This document shows, piece after piece, positions 1 to 8,965 of a stretch of DNA of 64,000 bases (the first letter of the stretch is position 1; each line of letters begins with the position of its first letter). A program made the translations under genes and the position numbers. Source of the DNA: DATNPX01 sp036702975 (GTDB lineage Bacteria; Cyanobacteriota; Vampirovibrionia; Obscuribacterales; Obscuribacteraceae); assembly GCA_036702975.1 (NCBI GenBank), contig DATNPX010000034.1:124001-188000 (forward strand), read 5' to 3'. The notes under the pieces were generated by a model. That model had not been told where the DNA came from. It ran no database searches and saw only the letters and a list, made by a program, of their open reading frames with translations.

Positions 1-1
1 G

Positions 2-445
2 CTTGCCCGCGCTGCGGCCCCAGGCATGGTCGTGCGCGGCGGCGGCACGATCATCAACGTGTCCGGCATGCTCGCATTCGGCGGTCCGGCGCCGCTCGGC
101 CAGGCGCCCGGCAGGGCCGTCTATGTCGGAACCCTCGCTCATATCGTGGCGCTGTCGCAAGCGCTGCACGAGGAGCTGAAGTCTCAAGGCCTGCGGATAC
201 AGGCTCTGTGTCCTGGCTTGGTCGCGACGGAGTTCCACGAACGTCAGGGTCTGGACCTCAGTGCGGCGCCGCGGATGTCGGCGGAGGATGTCGTGACCGC
301 CAGCCTGCAGGCGCTCGCCCTGGGCGAGGTCGTTTGTGCTCCCGGAGTCGAGAGAGCCGATCTGCTCAACGCGGTATTCCAAGCCGACCTCGCGGCATTC
401 GCCGCGCAGTCGCCACAGCTCGCGGAGCGCTACCGCAGGCCCTGA
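2..445 (+). CDS. Short-chain dehydrogenase/reductase (SDR), 3' part only
   Basis: The frame is open from base 2, so the N-terminal Rossmann half lies outside the window. About 148 residues remain. The SDR core reads INVSGMLAFGG, then YVGTLAHIVALSQALHEEL, then IQALCPGLVATEFHERQ, which match the active-site Ser strand, the catalytic Tyr helix and the PG(xx)T loop. The usual YxxxK has Leu at the Lys position (Y-V-G-T-L), so it may be an atypical or non-canonical SDR. An internal ATG at 26 is unlikely to be the real start. G+C is far higher than in the genes after about 745, which suggests transfer or a chimeric contig end. Confidence 0.75.
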   Translation, partial: LARAAAPGMVVRGGGTIINVSGMLAFGGPAPLGQAPGRAVYVGTLAHIVALSQALHEELKSQGLRIQALCPGLVATEFHERQGLDLSAAPRMSAEDVVTASLQALALGEVVCAPGVERADLLNAVFQADLAAFAAQSPQLAERYRRP

Positions 446-448
446 GGA

Positions 449-802
449 GTGGCGTGTCGGGCGACGACAACCCACGGCGATCTGATCAACATGACCATGA
501 TCCAATCCTTAGAATTGCTAATCGTCACGCTTGTCATCGTTCTTTGCATGTCCTTGCTGGCGAGCCATGTCTTGACCGGAGTCTCGACGGCAAGTCGCGC
601 TGAAAGAGCCGACGTCGTCGCCCTGCTGAAACATGCCGGACTCCCCGATGGCGCGGCCGTGTATCATTTGGGGCGTGGCAGGGGCGCGCAAATCATCTCC
701 CTCGCGCATGCTTTTCCCGATGCGCTGATCCGCGGGTGTGAATTTGATCGCTATTTGTCCACTTTTTTGAACCATTTAAAATCCGATCCACGGTCGCTGT
801 AA
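449..802 (+). pseudogene. Class I SAM-methyltransferase-like N-terminus, truncated
   Basis: A GTG at 449 or ATG at 491 opens a short frame with one N-terminal hydrophobic segment (LLIVTLVIVLCMSLLA) and then DVVALLKHAGLPDGAAVYHLGRGRG, which resembles methyltransferase motif I (hhDhGxGxG), followed by an acidic strand end (RGCE). High-GC coding stops at about 743. The remaining residues to the stop at 802 are AT-rich and unrelated in character. The family is normally more than 150 residues, so this is a 5' fragment cut at the composition junction. The methyltransferase assignment rests on motif I only. Confidence 0.45.
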
Positions 803-953
803 AAACGGTCAAGGATTCCACGGTGATGAGGTCTTCGCTGAGATTCTTTTTTACGAAACGGATTTGGTTGTAGGTGGCTTTGTATTCAGTGGTTTAAAAG
901 CGGCTGCTGAGGCGAGTTCTTGGATCTGTGGAACTTGTTTAATTCACAAGTAG
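745..953 (+). pseudogene. Coding-like open remnant, no start codon
   Basis: From 780 to the TAG at 951 the third frame is open and has protein-like composition (GDEVFAEILFYETDLVVGG, then FVFSGLKAAAEASSWICGTC), but it has no upstream start. It begins just after the GC switch at about 745, so it looks like the 3' end of a resident gene cut by the junction. I recognise no family. Chance openness is possible. Confidence 0.3.
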
Positions 954-989
954 TCACGTCTCGCGGGACTGATCATGGAGGGCACGGCA

Positions 990-1871
990 ATGGTGAGATC
1001 GATGTGGTCGGGCGTGATTACGTTCGGAATGGTTACGATTCCGGTCAAGCTACAAACTGCTACTGAAAGCCACAACGTGGCATTTCACCAATTGCATAAA
1101 AAATGCGACACGCGTATTAGAGAGCAAAGGTTCTGCCCACATGAGGAGGAAGTCGTCGAATGGAAGGACATCGTTAAAGGTTTTGAATACACTAAAGGTC
1201 AATACGTCGAGATTACAGATGAGGATCTCGATGAGTTGCCGCTTCCAAGTAAGCAAACTATCGAAGTCGTCTCGTTTGTCGATCCATCTGAAATCAATCC
1301 CATGTTCTTCGATAATGTCTATTACGTGGAGGTGGAAAAGCAAGGCTCTAAGCCGTATCAGCTGCTCCTGGACACGATGGAGGCAGAAGGGGTGGTTGGT
1401 CTCGCGAAAATAACGTTCAGAACCAAGGAACGAGTTTGTGCTTTGCGTCCTATTGATGGCGCCATCGTATTGCAGACCCTGTTATATGAAGACGAAATCC
1501 GCGATCGCGAAACATCCAGGGCTTCAGTTTCGCTTACGGCGCAGGAAAAGAAGATGGCGACCAGCTTAATCTCGGCATTGAAAAGCAAATTCAAACCAAG
1601 TGAATTCAAGGACAACTATCAGGAAGCGCTCAAAAAGATGATCCAAGCAAAACTGAAGGGCAAGCACCTCGAACCGAGCGTGCCGAGCCAGCCCACAGCT
1701 GTCAACGATCTTATGGAAGCACTTCGTGCAAGTATTGAAAACGCAAGAGGTAGCTCAAAAAACGCTAAGTCGAACAGAGTCAATGCTGGTAAAAGTAGTA
1801 AACGAGCTGCCGCTGCAACAAAAACGAAAACACCGACGAAATCTAAAAGAAAGCACAAATCTGCGGCTTGA
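990..1871 (+). CDS. ku: Ku protein, non-homologous end joining
   Basis: The product is a 293-residue bacterial Ku, a homodimeric ring that binds DNA double-strand ends and normally recruits ligase D. The start MVRSMWSGVITFGMVTIPVK matches the family N-terminus (RSxWxGxIxFGxVxIPV). The Ku core continues through FHQLHKKCDTRIREQRFCP and GFEYTKGQYVEITDEDL to ALRPIDGAIVLQTLLYEDEIRD. The last ~45 residues are a Lys/Ala/Ser-rich tail, as in Ku proteins whose tail binds DNA. A GGAGGG at 977-982 lies 7 nt before the ATG at 990, so this start is preferred over the in-frame ATG at 975. No ligD or ligase is present nearby. Confidence 0.95.
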   Translation: MVRSMWSGVITFGMVTIPVKLQTATESHNVAFHQLHKKCDTRIREQRFCPHEEEVVEWKDIVKGFEYTKGQYVEITDEDLDELPLPSKQTIEVVSFVDPSEINPMFFDNVYYVEVEKQGSKPYQLLLDTMEAEGVVGLAKITFRTKERVCALRPIDGAIVLQTLLYEDEIRDRETSRASVSLTAQEKKMATSLISALKSKFKPSEFKDNYQEALKKMIQAKLKGKHLEPSVPSQPTAVNDLMEALRASIENARGSSKNAKSNRVNAGKSSKRAAAATKTKTPTKSKRKHKSAA

Positions 1872-2268
1872 AGCTCCGTCATGAGTTAATGCTTCAAACA
1901 ATGTCGATCAATCAGGTGCGAGTCGATCTTCTCGCACAAGAAAAGTCGCGCTGGCTTTAAGCGCAGCAATGCTTGGCACTACATGTGTGGTCAAGCAGAT
2001 GACGCCACCTACAAATTGAAGAGTAAATAACCGGCCGCGTTTGAGTGTCCCAGTAAATCGTATCTATTTTATCGATACGGAAAGTCCAACTGCATCACGG
2101 TCTGTGAGACAGGCACCACCCCTAAAGATTTGCTCCAGCATCAAAATTGCAGCCAGGCAAAAGAAGATTGCTCCCGTGCATAGACCACTAGGAGCAAGAG
2201 TCCGCCGATACACTCAATTCGCCGACGAACTGCGTTAATATATTGATTTACTCTGTTCCCTACTCATC
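1872..2268. other. Intergenic, no supported gene
   Basis: This 397-base gap follows ku. It holds a 7-bp inverted repeat (GTGCGAG 1916-1922, CTCGCAC 1931-1937) that could be a weak terminator stem but lacks a T-tract. The short open frame at 2041-2238 has no protein-like pattern. Confidence 0.4.
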
Positions 2269-2748
2269 GTGTCGAAGATATCGAGCGTTCCGAAAGGTAT
2301 TACTGGATTTGGTGGCCAGACGGCTGATCCACCTCGAATTGGTTTGGCAGCTTTCCGCTCCGATTGCTATTCAGCAGCTCGAAAGATTGGCGGACGCGTC
2401 ATTCTTAAAGACGAAGAGTTTCGGCCAGGCGTTGTTAGAAACTTCGCTATTTTTGTAATAGACGCACCACAAGCAGGTCGTATTGCCATTTTGATGAACA
2501 CCACTTGCGCGATTTTGTCGTTTGCGAAAGCGCCTGAGGAGACACAAGTTTTGCTCAGCTTTCTTGATCTTCCTGAATTGGAATCGGCCTTTTGCGAAAA
2601 TCGCGACTATCTGTTTTGGTCTGCCGCGCAGCTTTCTGAGACAGCCACTAGCAATATGTATAAGGATTTGGACCCTGATGAACTCAAGCAAGTCAAATAC
2701 TGGAAGCCAAATACACTAGGTGATCTGGCTTTCAACTTCTGGGACTGA
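2269..2748 (+). CDS. Hypothetical protein, 159 aa
   Basis: A GTG start at 2269 opens a 159-residue soluble protein with no signal peptide or membrane segment. The sequence looks globular (GITGFGGQTADPPRIGLA; YLFWSAAQLSETATSNMY; a C-terminal KYWKPNTLGDLAFNFWD). I do not recognise a family. It reads toward the lipoprotein gene on the other strand, with a 15-base gap between the two stops, so the pair is convergent. The start is uncertain because no clear Shine-Dalgarno precedes the GTG. Confidence 0.6.
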   Translation: MSKISSVPKGITGFGGQTADPPRIGLAAFRSDCYSAARKIGGRVILKDEEFRPGVVRNFAIFVIDAPQAGRIAILMNTTCAILSFAKAPEETQVLLSFLDLPELESAFCENRDYLFWSAAQLSETATSNMYKDLDPDELKQVKYWKPNTLGDLAFNFWD

Positions 2749-2763
2749 CCAACTTGCCATTCG

Positions 2764-3645
2764 CTAGGGCTTGGTGAGTAACTTACTTCCGTTGTTAAGG
2801 CTGACGATTTGCAACCAATACGGACTCTTCCGCATCTCTTGCTTGAGGAACGACCAAAAGGCTTCCTTTCCAGGACGATTTTTCGGCCAAGTGCGGTCGA
2901 GAAACCGGCGAGCCTCCTTGCAGTTTCCCATATAAACGCGATCGATTACTTCTGCAGCGAGCTCCGGTGGTGCAGCTTCAAGCATAGACTGCGACTTATC
3001 CGCACCACTCACAATAGGCATGCCAGCAAACTGCTCGCCAATGGCTTGGCGCAGGTCTGAAGTGTGCTCGTCATCCGGCGGTTCATTCTTCATAGCAGAA
3101 GGATCAATCGCCAATCGGCTACCGTTCCAAAAAAGAATCACCGTTGGTGCGACAGCTCTTGCTCCTCCCAAATTGTCATACCAATCATACATTGCGAGCT
3201 CGTACACATCGTGAGCCTTTTGATCAGGAACGAGAGTTGCTTCGCACTTGCCATTGCTTAACGTGCAGACTTTCCTTGGAACACCAGTGGTGTCAAAGAA
3301 AGTATATTTGTACTCAGGGCCATCTTGTACAGATCTAACGATAAGCATTTTTGCCGGAAATCCTTTCAATTTCACAAGCGCTTCCCTGTTCGTGTCGGGT
3401 GTTCTTACAACATCGATGCTTTCGCCGTCTGCAAATTTCACTTTGGCGATCTCAACACCGTTTCGGGAAAACGCAATCGATGGCTCACCATCGGTTGTTA
3501 GCGTTGCCGTGCAGTTGCCGAGAAAGATAGCTTCTTTTTCTGCTTGGAAGTCTGGGTTGGATTGCACGTCCGAACTGCGTTGCACCGAGCAGCCGCTTGT
3601 TAGAAGACAAATGAGTAGAGTAACTAGAAAATAGATCCTGCGCAT
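2764..3645 (-). CDS. Putative lipoprotein, unknown function
   Basis: Starting at the ATG at 3645 gives 293 residues with a clear type II signal peptide: MRRIYFLVTLLICLLTSGC, with lipobox LTSGC and the modified Cys at residue 19. It is therefore probably membrane-anchored on the periplasmic side. The mature part is hydrophilic, with a beta-rich N-terminal half and a C-terminal helix region (EVIDRVYMGNCKEARRFLDR) followed by a PGKEAFWSFLKQEM segment. The frame stays open upstream to 3741, but the lipobox fixes the start. I recognise no family. Confidence 0.8.
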   Translation of the reverse strand: MRRIYFLVTLLICLLTSGCSVQRSSDVQSNPDFQAEKEAIFLGNCTATLTTDGEPSIAFSRNGVEIAKVKFADGESIDVVRTPDTNREALVKLKGFPAKMLIVRSVQDGPEYKYTFFDTTGVPRKVCTLSNGKCEATLVPDQKAHDVYELAMYDWYDNLGGARAVAPTVILFWNGSRLAIDPSAMKNEPPDDEHTSDLRQAIGEQFAGMPIVSGADKSQSMLEAAPPELAAEVIDRVYMGNCKEARRFLDRTWPKNRPGKEAFWSFLKQEMRKSPYWLQIVSLNNGSKLLTKP

Positions 3646-3912
3646 AACTTCGCTCGAAAATTGACGTATCCATATTGTAGTAGGTCGCGCGGCAACGCAA
3701 CTCTTTTCAGCCACCCCGCATCCATGCGGCGGACATTGCATGAAGGACGTAATCGATCCGAAAATCGTCGTGAGGAATCGTCCAGGCCAAATACGGTTGG
3801 ATCAACCATAATGACGCCTGCTGAGGATTGGAAATAACTGTGGTGCGCTGAATAGACTATTCTCAACACGCTCTTCAACCGTTTCGATTTATTGAACACG
3901 AACGACAATTAG

Positions 3913-4152
3913 TATTGCGCGACTGATCGGTTTTCGCCGGAATCAGAGCGCGATTCCCTCCGTGACAACGTAGAAAGAGACAAATCGAGGCGAAAGTTTA
4001 GTGTATGCCAAAAAAGCGAAGAAGAGCGTCAGGCAGTCATCGACGTGCTTCACGAGGAACGCTCATGGACAAAGCTTCGGTGCATACTCGCCACGCTGCT
4101 CGACGAAGGCCGCTACATTTGTTCCATGCGTACTTTCACGCAAGTTTTATGA
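3913..4152 (+). pseudogene. IS3-family transposase (OrfB) remnant
   Basis: Frame 1 is open for 80 codons without a start and reads EEERQAVIDVLHEERSW, then ILATLLDEGRYICSMRTFTQ, and stops at 4150-4152. This matches the pre-DDE segment of IS3-type OrfB (V-x-LL-DEG-x-Y-hCS-x-RT-hYR-hL). The integrase DDE domain, OrfA and terminal repeats are absent, so it is a dead fragment. It occupies most of the otherwise empty gap 3646-4222. Confidence 0.6.
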
Positions 4153-4222
4153 TTGATGCGTCAATGTCATTAGTACAAACCGCACAGTCTATACCGTTAC
4201 TAACTAATTTGAGGTGACAAGA

Positions 4223-4771
4223 ATGACCGAGATCGCTCTAGCAAAAGTCGAGTCCCGCGAATCCGCTAGCAGGCTGACACAGCATGATAAGGGGGCCTCC
4301 GTTAGGGGGCGAGAAAATGAAAAACAAGTTGAGCATCAGCGGCATCATGAAGACGGAAAATATCAAGCCGATTTGAGCCAGCTTCACGGCTTTGGCAATT
4401 TGAAGAAAGAAGACTTTAAGCCCCACGATAATAACATTTTACCAGCTGGATTTGCCGGAGCAAAAGATCTTCTACCGGCGAGCCAGCAAGGAGATGCCTC
4501 CGCTGGCAAAGATGACAGTCGCAAGCAAGACGCCGACAGATACAATGCGAGTAAGGCTCCCGAGCATAGGCAGACACCGTATGACGATACTCCGCCGACA
4601 ATTTCAATTGAGGTGCCTCCTGGTACAAATGTTAGAGTGTCTCCTGGGTGCACTAATGTGAAATGGAATCAGACTGCAAACGGTGGTGTGCTAATCGTTT
4701 CTCAAGATGGTGGTCTGCCTGGTCCCCCAGGACCTTGTGAAGTCACTCAGAATAGGCGCGTTCCCTATTAG
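4223..4771 (+). CDS. Hypothetical hydrophilic protein, 182 aa
   Basis: GAGGTGA at 4211-4217 sits 5 nt before the ATG at 4223, which decides this start. The first ~120 residues are highly charged and rich in Asp, Lys, Gln and His, so likely disordered. The last ~50 residues are more ordered (TPPTISIEVPPGTNVRVSPG, CTNVKWNQTANGGVLIV) and end in a short Pro/Gly segment (GGLPGPPGPCEV). There is no signal peptide. No family was recognised. It lies 112 bases upstream of the kinase gene on the same strand and could be cotranscribed. Confidence 0.65.
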   Translation: MTEIALAKVESRESASRLTQHDKGASVRGRENEKQVEHQRHHEDGKYQADLSQLHGFGNLKKEDFKPHDNNILPAGFAGAKDLLPASQQGDASAGKDDSRKQDADRYNASKAPEHRQTPYDDTPPTISIEVPPGTNVRVSPGCTNVKWNQTANGGVLIVSQDGGLPGPPGPCEVTQNRRVPY

Positions 4772-4883
4772 CCCTCCTTTGAGCAGCCCGCTAGATCTTG
4801 AACGAAGTATATTGAAGAATTCGCATTTGCTGGTGTCCAAAAGAAATCGCTTTGATGATCTTGGGCACTATTGGGAAGGAGCG

Positions 4884-6890
4884 ATGACTTCACAAGGACC
4901 TGTTTGCTATCCGGTTATTACGTGCATATATTGTGCAACTTTTCAGGTAGATGATATCAAAGTGACAAGGAAAGAGACTCCAGTCCCTCACGACAAAACC
5001 GTTATATCGGATAAAAGTTGCTGTCCAAAATGTCAGCTTGATCTTGCTACTTCCGTTACCATCTGTCCGCGCTGCCAGACAGAATTAGTTCAAATTCTGA
5101 AACCAGGGGAAAGCTTTGCCGACAAATACGAACTGCTTGGCACCATAGGTTCTGGCGGGATGGGTGTGATATACAAGGCACGCAACAAGATTTTAAACAA
5201 AAACGTGGCAATAAAGACTCTGCATCCTCACCTCACTACACCTGAGGCTCTTAGACGATTCCAGCGAGAAGGCAAGGCAGCAGGTAATCTGCGACACCCG
5301 AACATAATTACAATCTACGATCTTGGAATCACGGACCAAGGCAGCGCATACATGGTGATGGAGTTTATTCAAGGTCGTACTTTGGCCGACATGCTCAAGC
5401 AAGGTGGGCCGCTGAACCTGAACACATTCTTTGAGGTTTTCGCGCAAGTCTGCGATGCTCTCGATTACGCACATGCGAACGGAGTACTGCATCGCGACAT
5501 CAAGCCAAGCAACATAATGCTCAACGCAAGCGCACAAGGTGCGCTGGATGTACGCATACTTGATTTCGGCATAGCCAAGTTTGCTGAAGCAGATAACCGT
5601 GAGAGCCAGCACCTTACGCGCACTGGTGAAGCGATAGGCAGCCCACTGTATATGAGCCCAGAGCAAAGCATCGGAAGCGATATAGATCAGAGATCGGACT
5701 TATATTCATTGGGGTGTGTCATGTACGAGGCGCTCTGCGGTCTTACTCCGCATGAAGGTGCAACCGCACTTGCGACGATGATGAAACACTTGAAGGATCA
5801 GCCCTTATCTTTGAAAGAGATTTCGCTTGGTAGCGTCGAGGTGCCTGCTGCTGTTGAAGCATTGGTAATGAAACTTTTGGCCAAATCACCAGAAGATCGG
5901 TTTCAAACGATGGACGAGGTTAGGCATGAACTCCTCGCCACACAGCAAAATCACGCTACGCGCGGCAAAAACCGGAGCATGCCTGTTGCGGACATAGTTA
6001 AGAAGTCGCTACCAGGGCGCTCAGCGAGACCACGAATTGTGAGTTTCGCATTGGTTTGTATTTCCGTTACAGCGCTCGTGGAATTTGGCGTAATCCTGCT
6101 GAACTGGTCCAAAATCAGTCCACCGGAATCGCTAAAGAGCGGGTCCAAAACCGTAGCAACTGACGAACCAGACAAAACAGTCAAACCTATTGACTCAAAC
6201 ACATTTGAGACAGTATTGGAAGCCCGCGGCAAAGAGGAGAAATTGGATCGAAATGCAATAAACAAAATTGATGACCCAATTGCACGAGCCTTCAAAGAAA
6301 AATGCTCAGAGGCAGTCTCTTGTGCTGACAAGCATGCTAAAGAGCAATTATGCGAACAGGCGCTACAGCAGTGGAACGGAATAGTAAACCCGCCATCTTC
6401 GATACTAGACAATGCTTCGTGGTTGGCGACCTTCTACGTTGGCAAACGCAACGACATCAGTATCTCTATCTGTAGGCGCATCATATCAGTGTGCGAGAAG
6501 TTTTCCGATATCGAACACGATGATATGCGGGCACGAGCACTCTGTGGCTTGGGACACTTATACAAAGACTTAAACAATTATGCTGCGGCCCGACAAGCAT
6601 TGAATGAAGCTATGGCTATCTACAAGAAGCATCAAGATGAACGCGGTATGGCTCTGTGCTCGGTCGGTTTTGGCATGATTGCGAGAAACGGTGAACACGA
6701 TAGAGCGAAGGCCGAACGGATACTTAAGCAAGCCGTGCCAGTCTTAGAAGAAAATGTTGCTGACAAAGTATGTAGGTGGGCGCTCCTCATGTCTTTGGGT
6801 ATGATCGCGGAATGCCAGGAAAAGCAGAACAGGCCACAGGAAGCGCAGATGACGAAGAAAAAGCTCGCGCAGTATGCGCATAGCCGATAG
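4884..6890 (+). CDS. Membrane Ser/Thr protein kinase with zinc ribbon and TPRs
   Basis: The product (668 aa) carries, in order: a zinc-ribbon-like pair of CxxC motifs (residues ~46-64); a Hanks-type kinase domain (~80-350) with Gly loop GSGGMG, VAIK Lys, HRDIKPSN catalytic loop, DFG and the SPLYMSPEQ activation segment; a transmembrane helix (~385-408); and a C-terminal TPR region (ALCGLGHLYKDLNNYAAARQ). All catalytic residues are present, so it should be active, phosphorylating Ser/Thr from the cytoplasmic side with an extracytoplasmic TPR part. AAGGAG just before the ATG at 4884 supports this start; the frame is open further upstream to 4707. Confidence 0.92.
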   Translation: MTSQGPVCYPVITCIYCATFQVDDIKVTRKETPVPHDKTVISDKSCCPKCQLDLATSVTICPRCQTELVQILKPGESFADKYELLGTIGSGGMGVIYKARNKILNKNVAIKTLHPHLTTPEALRRFQREGKAAGNLRHPNIITIYDLGITDQGSAYMVMEFIQGRTLADMLKQGGPLNLNTFFEVFAQVCDALDYAHANGVLHRDIKPSNIMLNASAQGALDVRILDFGIAKFAEADNRESQHLTRTGEAIGSPLYMSPEQSIGSDIDQRSDLYSLGCVMYEALCGLTPHEGATALATMMKHLKDQPLSLKEISLGSVEVPAAVEALVMKLLAKSPEDRFQTMDEVRHELLATQQNHATRGKNRSMPVADIVKKSLPGRSARPRIVSFALVCISVTALVEFGVILLNWSKISPPESLKSGSKTVATDEPDKTVKPIDSNTFETVLEARGKEEKLDRNAINKIDDPIARAFKEKCSEAVSCADKHAKEQLCEQALQQWNGIVNPPSSILDNASWLATFYVGKRNDISISICRRIISVCEKFSDIEHDDMRARALCGLGHLYKDLNNYAAARQALNEAMAIYKKHQDERGMALCSVGFGMIARNGEHDRAKAERILKQAVPVLEENVADKVCRWALLMSLGMIAECQEKQNRPQEAQMTKKKLAQYAHSR

Positions 6891-6988
6891 TCCGTCGTTG
6901 ATATAAGAAAAGACCAGAGTGCCGCACCATCCTAGGTGCTCGCTGTCGCGCACAAATATTGACATCGTACTGAGTGCCTGCCAATAGA

Positions 6989-7020
6989 GTCGCTCCCCGC
7001 ATTTCAATTTAGGGAGCGAC
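6989..7020. terminator. Hairpin between convergent genes
   Basis: GTCGCTCCC (6989-6997) and GGGAGCGAC (7012-7020) form a perfect 9-bp stem with a 14-nt loop between the kinase stop (6890) and the stop of the leftward gene (7055). T-tracts are poor on both strands, so it is a possible bidirectional terminator rather than a textbook one. Confidence 0.4.
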
Positions 7021-7054
7021 AAAACTACAGGAACCATTGAACGCATCGAAGCAT

Positions 7055-8494
7055 CTATTCTGTTTTTTGGAATATATCAGCTCTAACTCTCTTGAGAGTC
7101 TCCTTTAGAGCATTTTGTTGACCAAAGGCTTGCTCTATTTGCTCTTTAGTAGCGAAGTTATTATCTACCAGAATCTGTCCAATCAACTGTTTACGGTCTT
7201 GTGCTTGAGCAGACTGAATACGCAAGGCTTGCTGGATGTTATCTTCGGAAACTCCATGCTGCTTTAAGAACTGGCCGAGTTGCGGAACATGCTTGAATTG
7301 CGTGATTTCAGCCAGTTTTTCGATAGCCGCACGATCATGCACTAATAACTTCTCAGCCTCAATCTTTTCACCAATAATGCTTGAATTCAGCTCACGCAAC
7401 CTGACCGCTTCTTTTGAAATTGCCTCAGGATTTATGCGTTCACCAGTAATCGCTGTTCTACTATTCAAGATGCGCTCGGCAAAATTCCCCAGTGATTCGT
7501 TCGGTAATACATCATAGTGACTGGGCAACCCCGCCAATTGTTTTAAGGAACCAAGGTATGCAAATTCAGTCTTTTGAAATTCAGCTGATATTCCGCCGCT
7601 AGCTAATTTCTCGATCTGAGGTCGAGCAACATCCGGAATCTCTCCGACCTTCGAAAGGACGGATGCCCGTTCAGTTTGTTGCACGGCCTGCATCAGATTT
7701 GCCTCTGTCTTGAACATAGTCTCCAATCTACCTCTAAAGGCAAAAGCGACGGCTGCAGCTCCGACAGTAGCGATTGTGCCAGATAACCAGGGGTGTGCTT
7801 CAATTGCACTTTTCGTCGCATCAAAAAGCCTTTCGCCATCTGCACGAATTTCGTCAACAATTCCGGGGTGCGCAGATAATGTTTTGTCCGCATCAGATGT
7901 ATTTTGTTGTCGTGTTGCGGGAACTTCGTTCGTAGCTGTAATATCCACAACAGCCGGAGTTTGTGGAATCTCGCCGTCACCTTTTGGAACAGTTTTCGCA
8001 CCGTCAAACCTCTCTGCCGCACCTTTGGCGGTATCAGCTGCAAGTGACGGTTGTTGTTGGGTGGACAAAGTTCCAGCATCGTTATTACCATCTATCTTCG
8101 CAACGGCGGGCGAAGCGCAGTTGCGGTCATCCCTCTGCTTGCCGGCAGCGACTGGGAAATCATAGGGACGGTAGCTTCTTGCTATTGATTGTTCAAGGGC
8201 AATTCTATCGACAATTGGTAGTTCTTCTCGAGCTATTAGCTTGTTTCTGTTGTGCATCGCCCTTTTCGTTTCGTGAGCAACTCGACTTGCCTCTTCATCT
8301 TTCAATTCCGGTACAACTCTCTTCAGGGTTTGATAATATCCCTCTGTCGGCTGCACAACAAGTCTGCGTTTATCCAGAGCTTCACTAGCGAAGCGTTGCC
8401 TGGCTTGCGTTGTTGCATCGTCTATATTCAATTTGTCTCGTAAATGATTGCCGCATTCAAGTTGTACGCCAGTAGACATATCTGTTTTCCTCAT
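7055..8494 (-). CDS. Unknown protein with TM segment and GspE/PilB-N-like motifs
   Basis: The product has 479 residues (or 474 from the ATG at 8479). Residues 1-115 are charged and helical, ~120-210 look disordered, and WLSGTIATVGAAAVAFAF (~236-253) may be a membrane helix. The C-terminal half is helical. Two tandem units near 406-428 (LGQFLKQHGVSEDNIQQAL) and 437-460 (IGQILVDNNFATKEQIEQAF) resemble the N-terminal domain of GspE/PilB secretion ATPases (LGxhLhxxGhhxxxQhxxAL). There is no ATPase domain. The same type of unit occurs in the protein at 34751-35482. Function is unknown. Confidence 0.7.
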   Translation of the reverse strand: MRKTDMSTGVQLECGNHLRDKLNIDDATTQARQRFASEALDKRRLVVQPTEGYYQTLKRVVPELKDEEASRVAHETKRAMHNRNKLIAREELPIVDRIALEQSIARSYRPYDFPVAAGKQRDDRNCASPAVAKIDGNNDAGTLSTQQQPSLAADTAKGAAERFDGAKTVPKGDGEIPQTPAVVDITATNEVPATRQQNTSDADKTLSAHPGIVDEIRADGERLFDATKSAIEAHPWLSGTIATVGAAAVAFAFRGRLETMFKTEANLMQAVQQTERASVLSKVGEIPDVARPQIEKLASGGISAEFQKTEFAYLGSLKQLAGLPSHYDVLPNESLGNFAERILNSRTAITGERINPEAISKEAVRLRELNSSIIGEKIEAEKLLVHDRAAIEKLAEITQFKHVPQLGQFLKQHGVSEDNIQQALRIQSAQAQDRKQLIGQILVDNNFATKEQIEQAFGQQNALKETLKRVRADIFQKTE

Positions 8495-8965
8495 TAAGAT
8501 AAAGTGCCGTATGAAGCCTCTGGTGGAAAGGTCTTCGGGCGAAATCTAAACGATAACGCCTAAAACTTTTGTGAAAGAGAGTTCGTATTCCTACGAGCCC
8601 AAACCTAACGATTCTCACGAACTCTTGTTGCAAAAGTCATTGAACAAACTGTGAGAGAAAACCACCTAGACGAGCCTCGAAAGCGGCGTTGACAGAACGA
8701 GGCACCGCTCGTTGCGCGAGTTCAAATGTCGACACCAGTGAGTTATTGCTCATCCATCACTTCTATAGTCTGACACTAATATATAGTCAATCGACCAGAA
8801 AACAAAAAATACCCGACTATAGTCTAGGCAACAGTCAGCGCTTTCTGTTGTGCGAATGGTTAAGGTTCCGACTTGCTTCGACAAGAGATGCCGAGTCCAA
8901 CCTTGGAACTGGCTGTGCAGGGATAGCGATGATTCTCTTCCGCTGCCTCTAATGGGAGTGCTAGT
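8495..8965. other. Divergent intergenic region, no gene
   Basis: This 471-base stretch separates the leftward unknown gene from the rightward response regulator. I see no coding pattern. It holds the phased TATAGTC heptamers described separately. Confidence 0.5.
8763..8825 (+). promoter_or_regulatory. Three TATAGTC heptamers on an 18-bp phase
   Basis: TATAGTC occurs at 8764, 8782 and 8818, that is 18 and 36 bases apart, all on the same strand; the outer two extend to CTATAGTCT. The block lies about 140 bases before the response-regulator start. Same-strand repeats suit an OmpR/PhoB-type regulator, so autoregulation is possible, but the 18-bp spacing is longer than the usual 10-11. Confidence 0.4.

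Noticed and set aside
2041..2238. 65-codon rightward frame
   Set aside because: No Shine-Dalgarno and no protein-like pattern.
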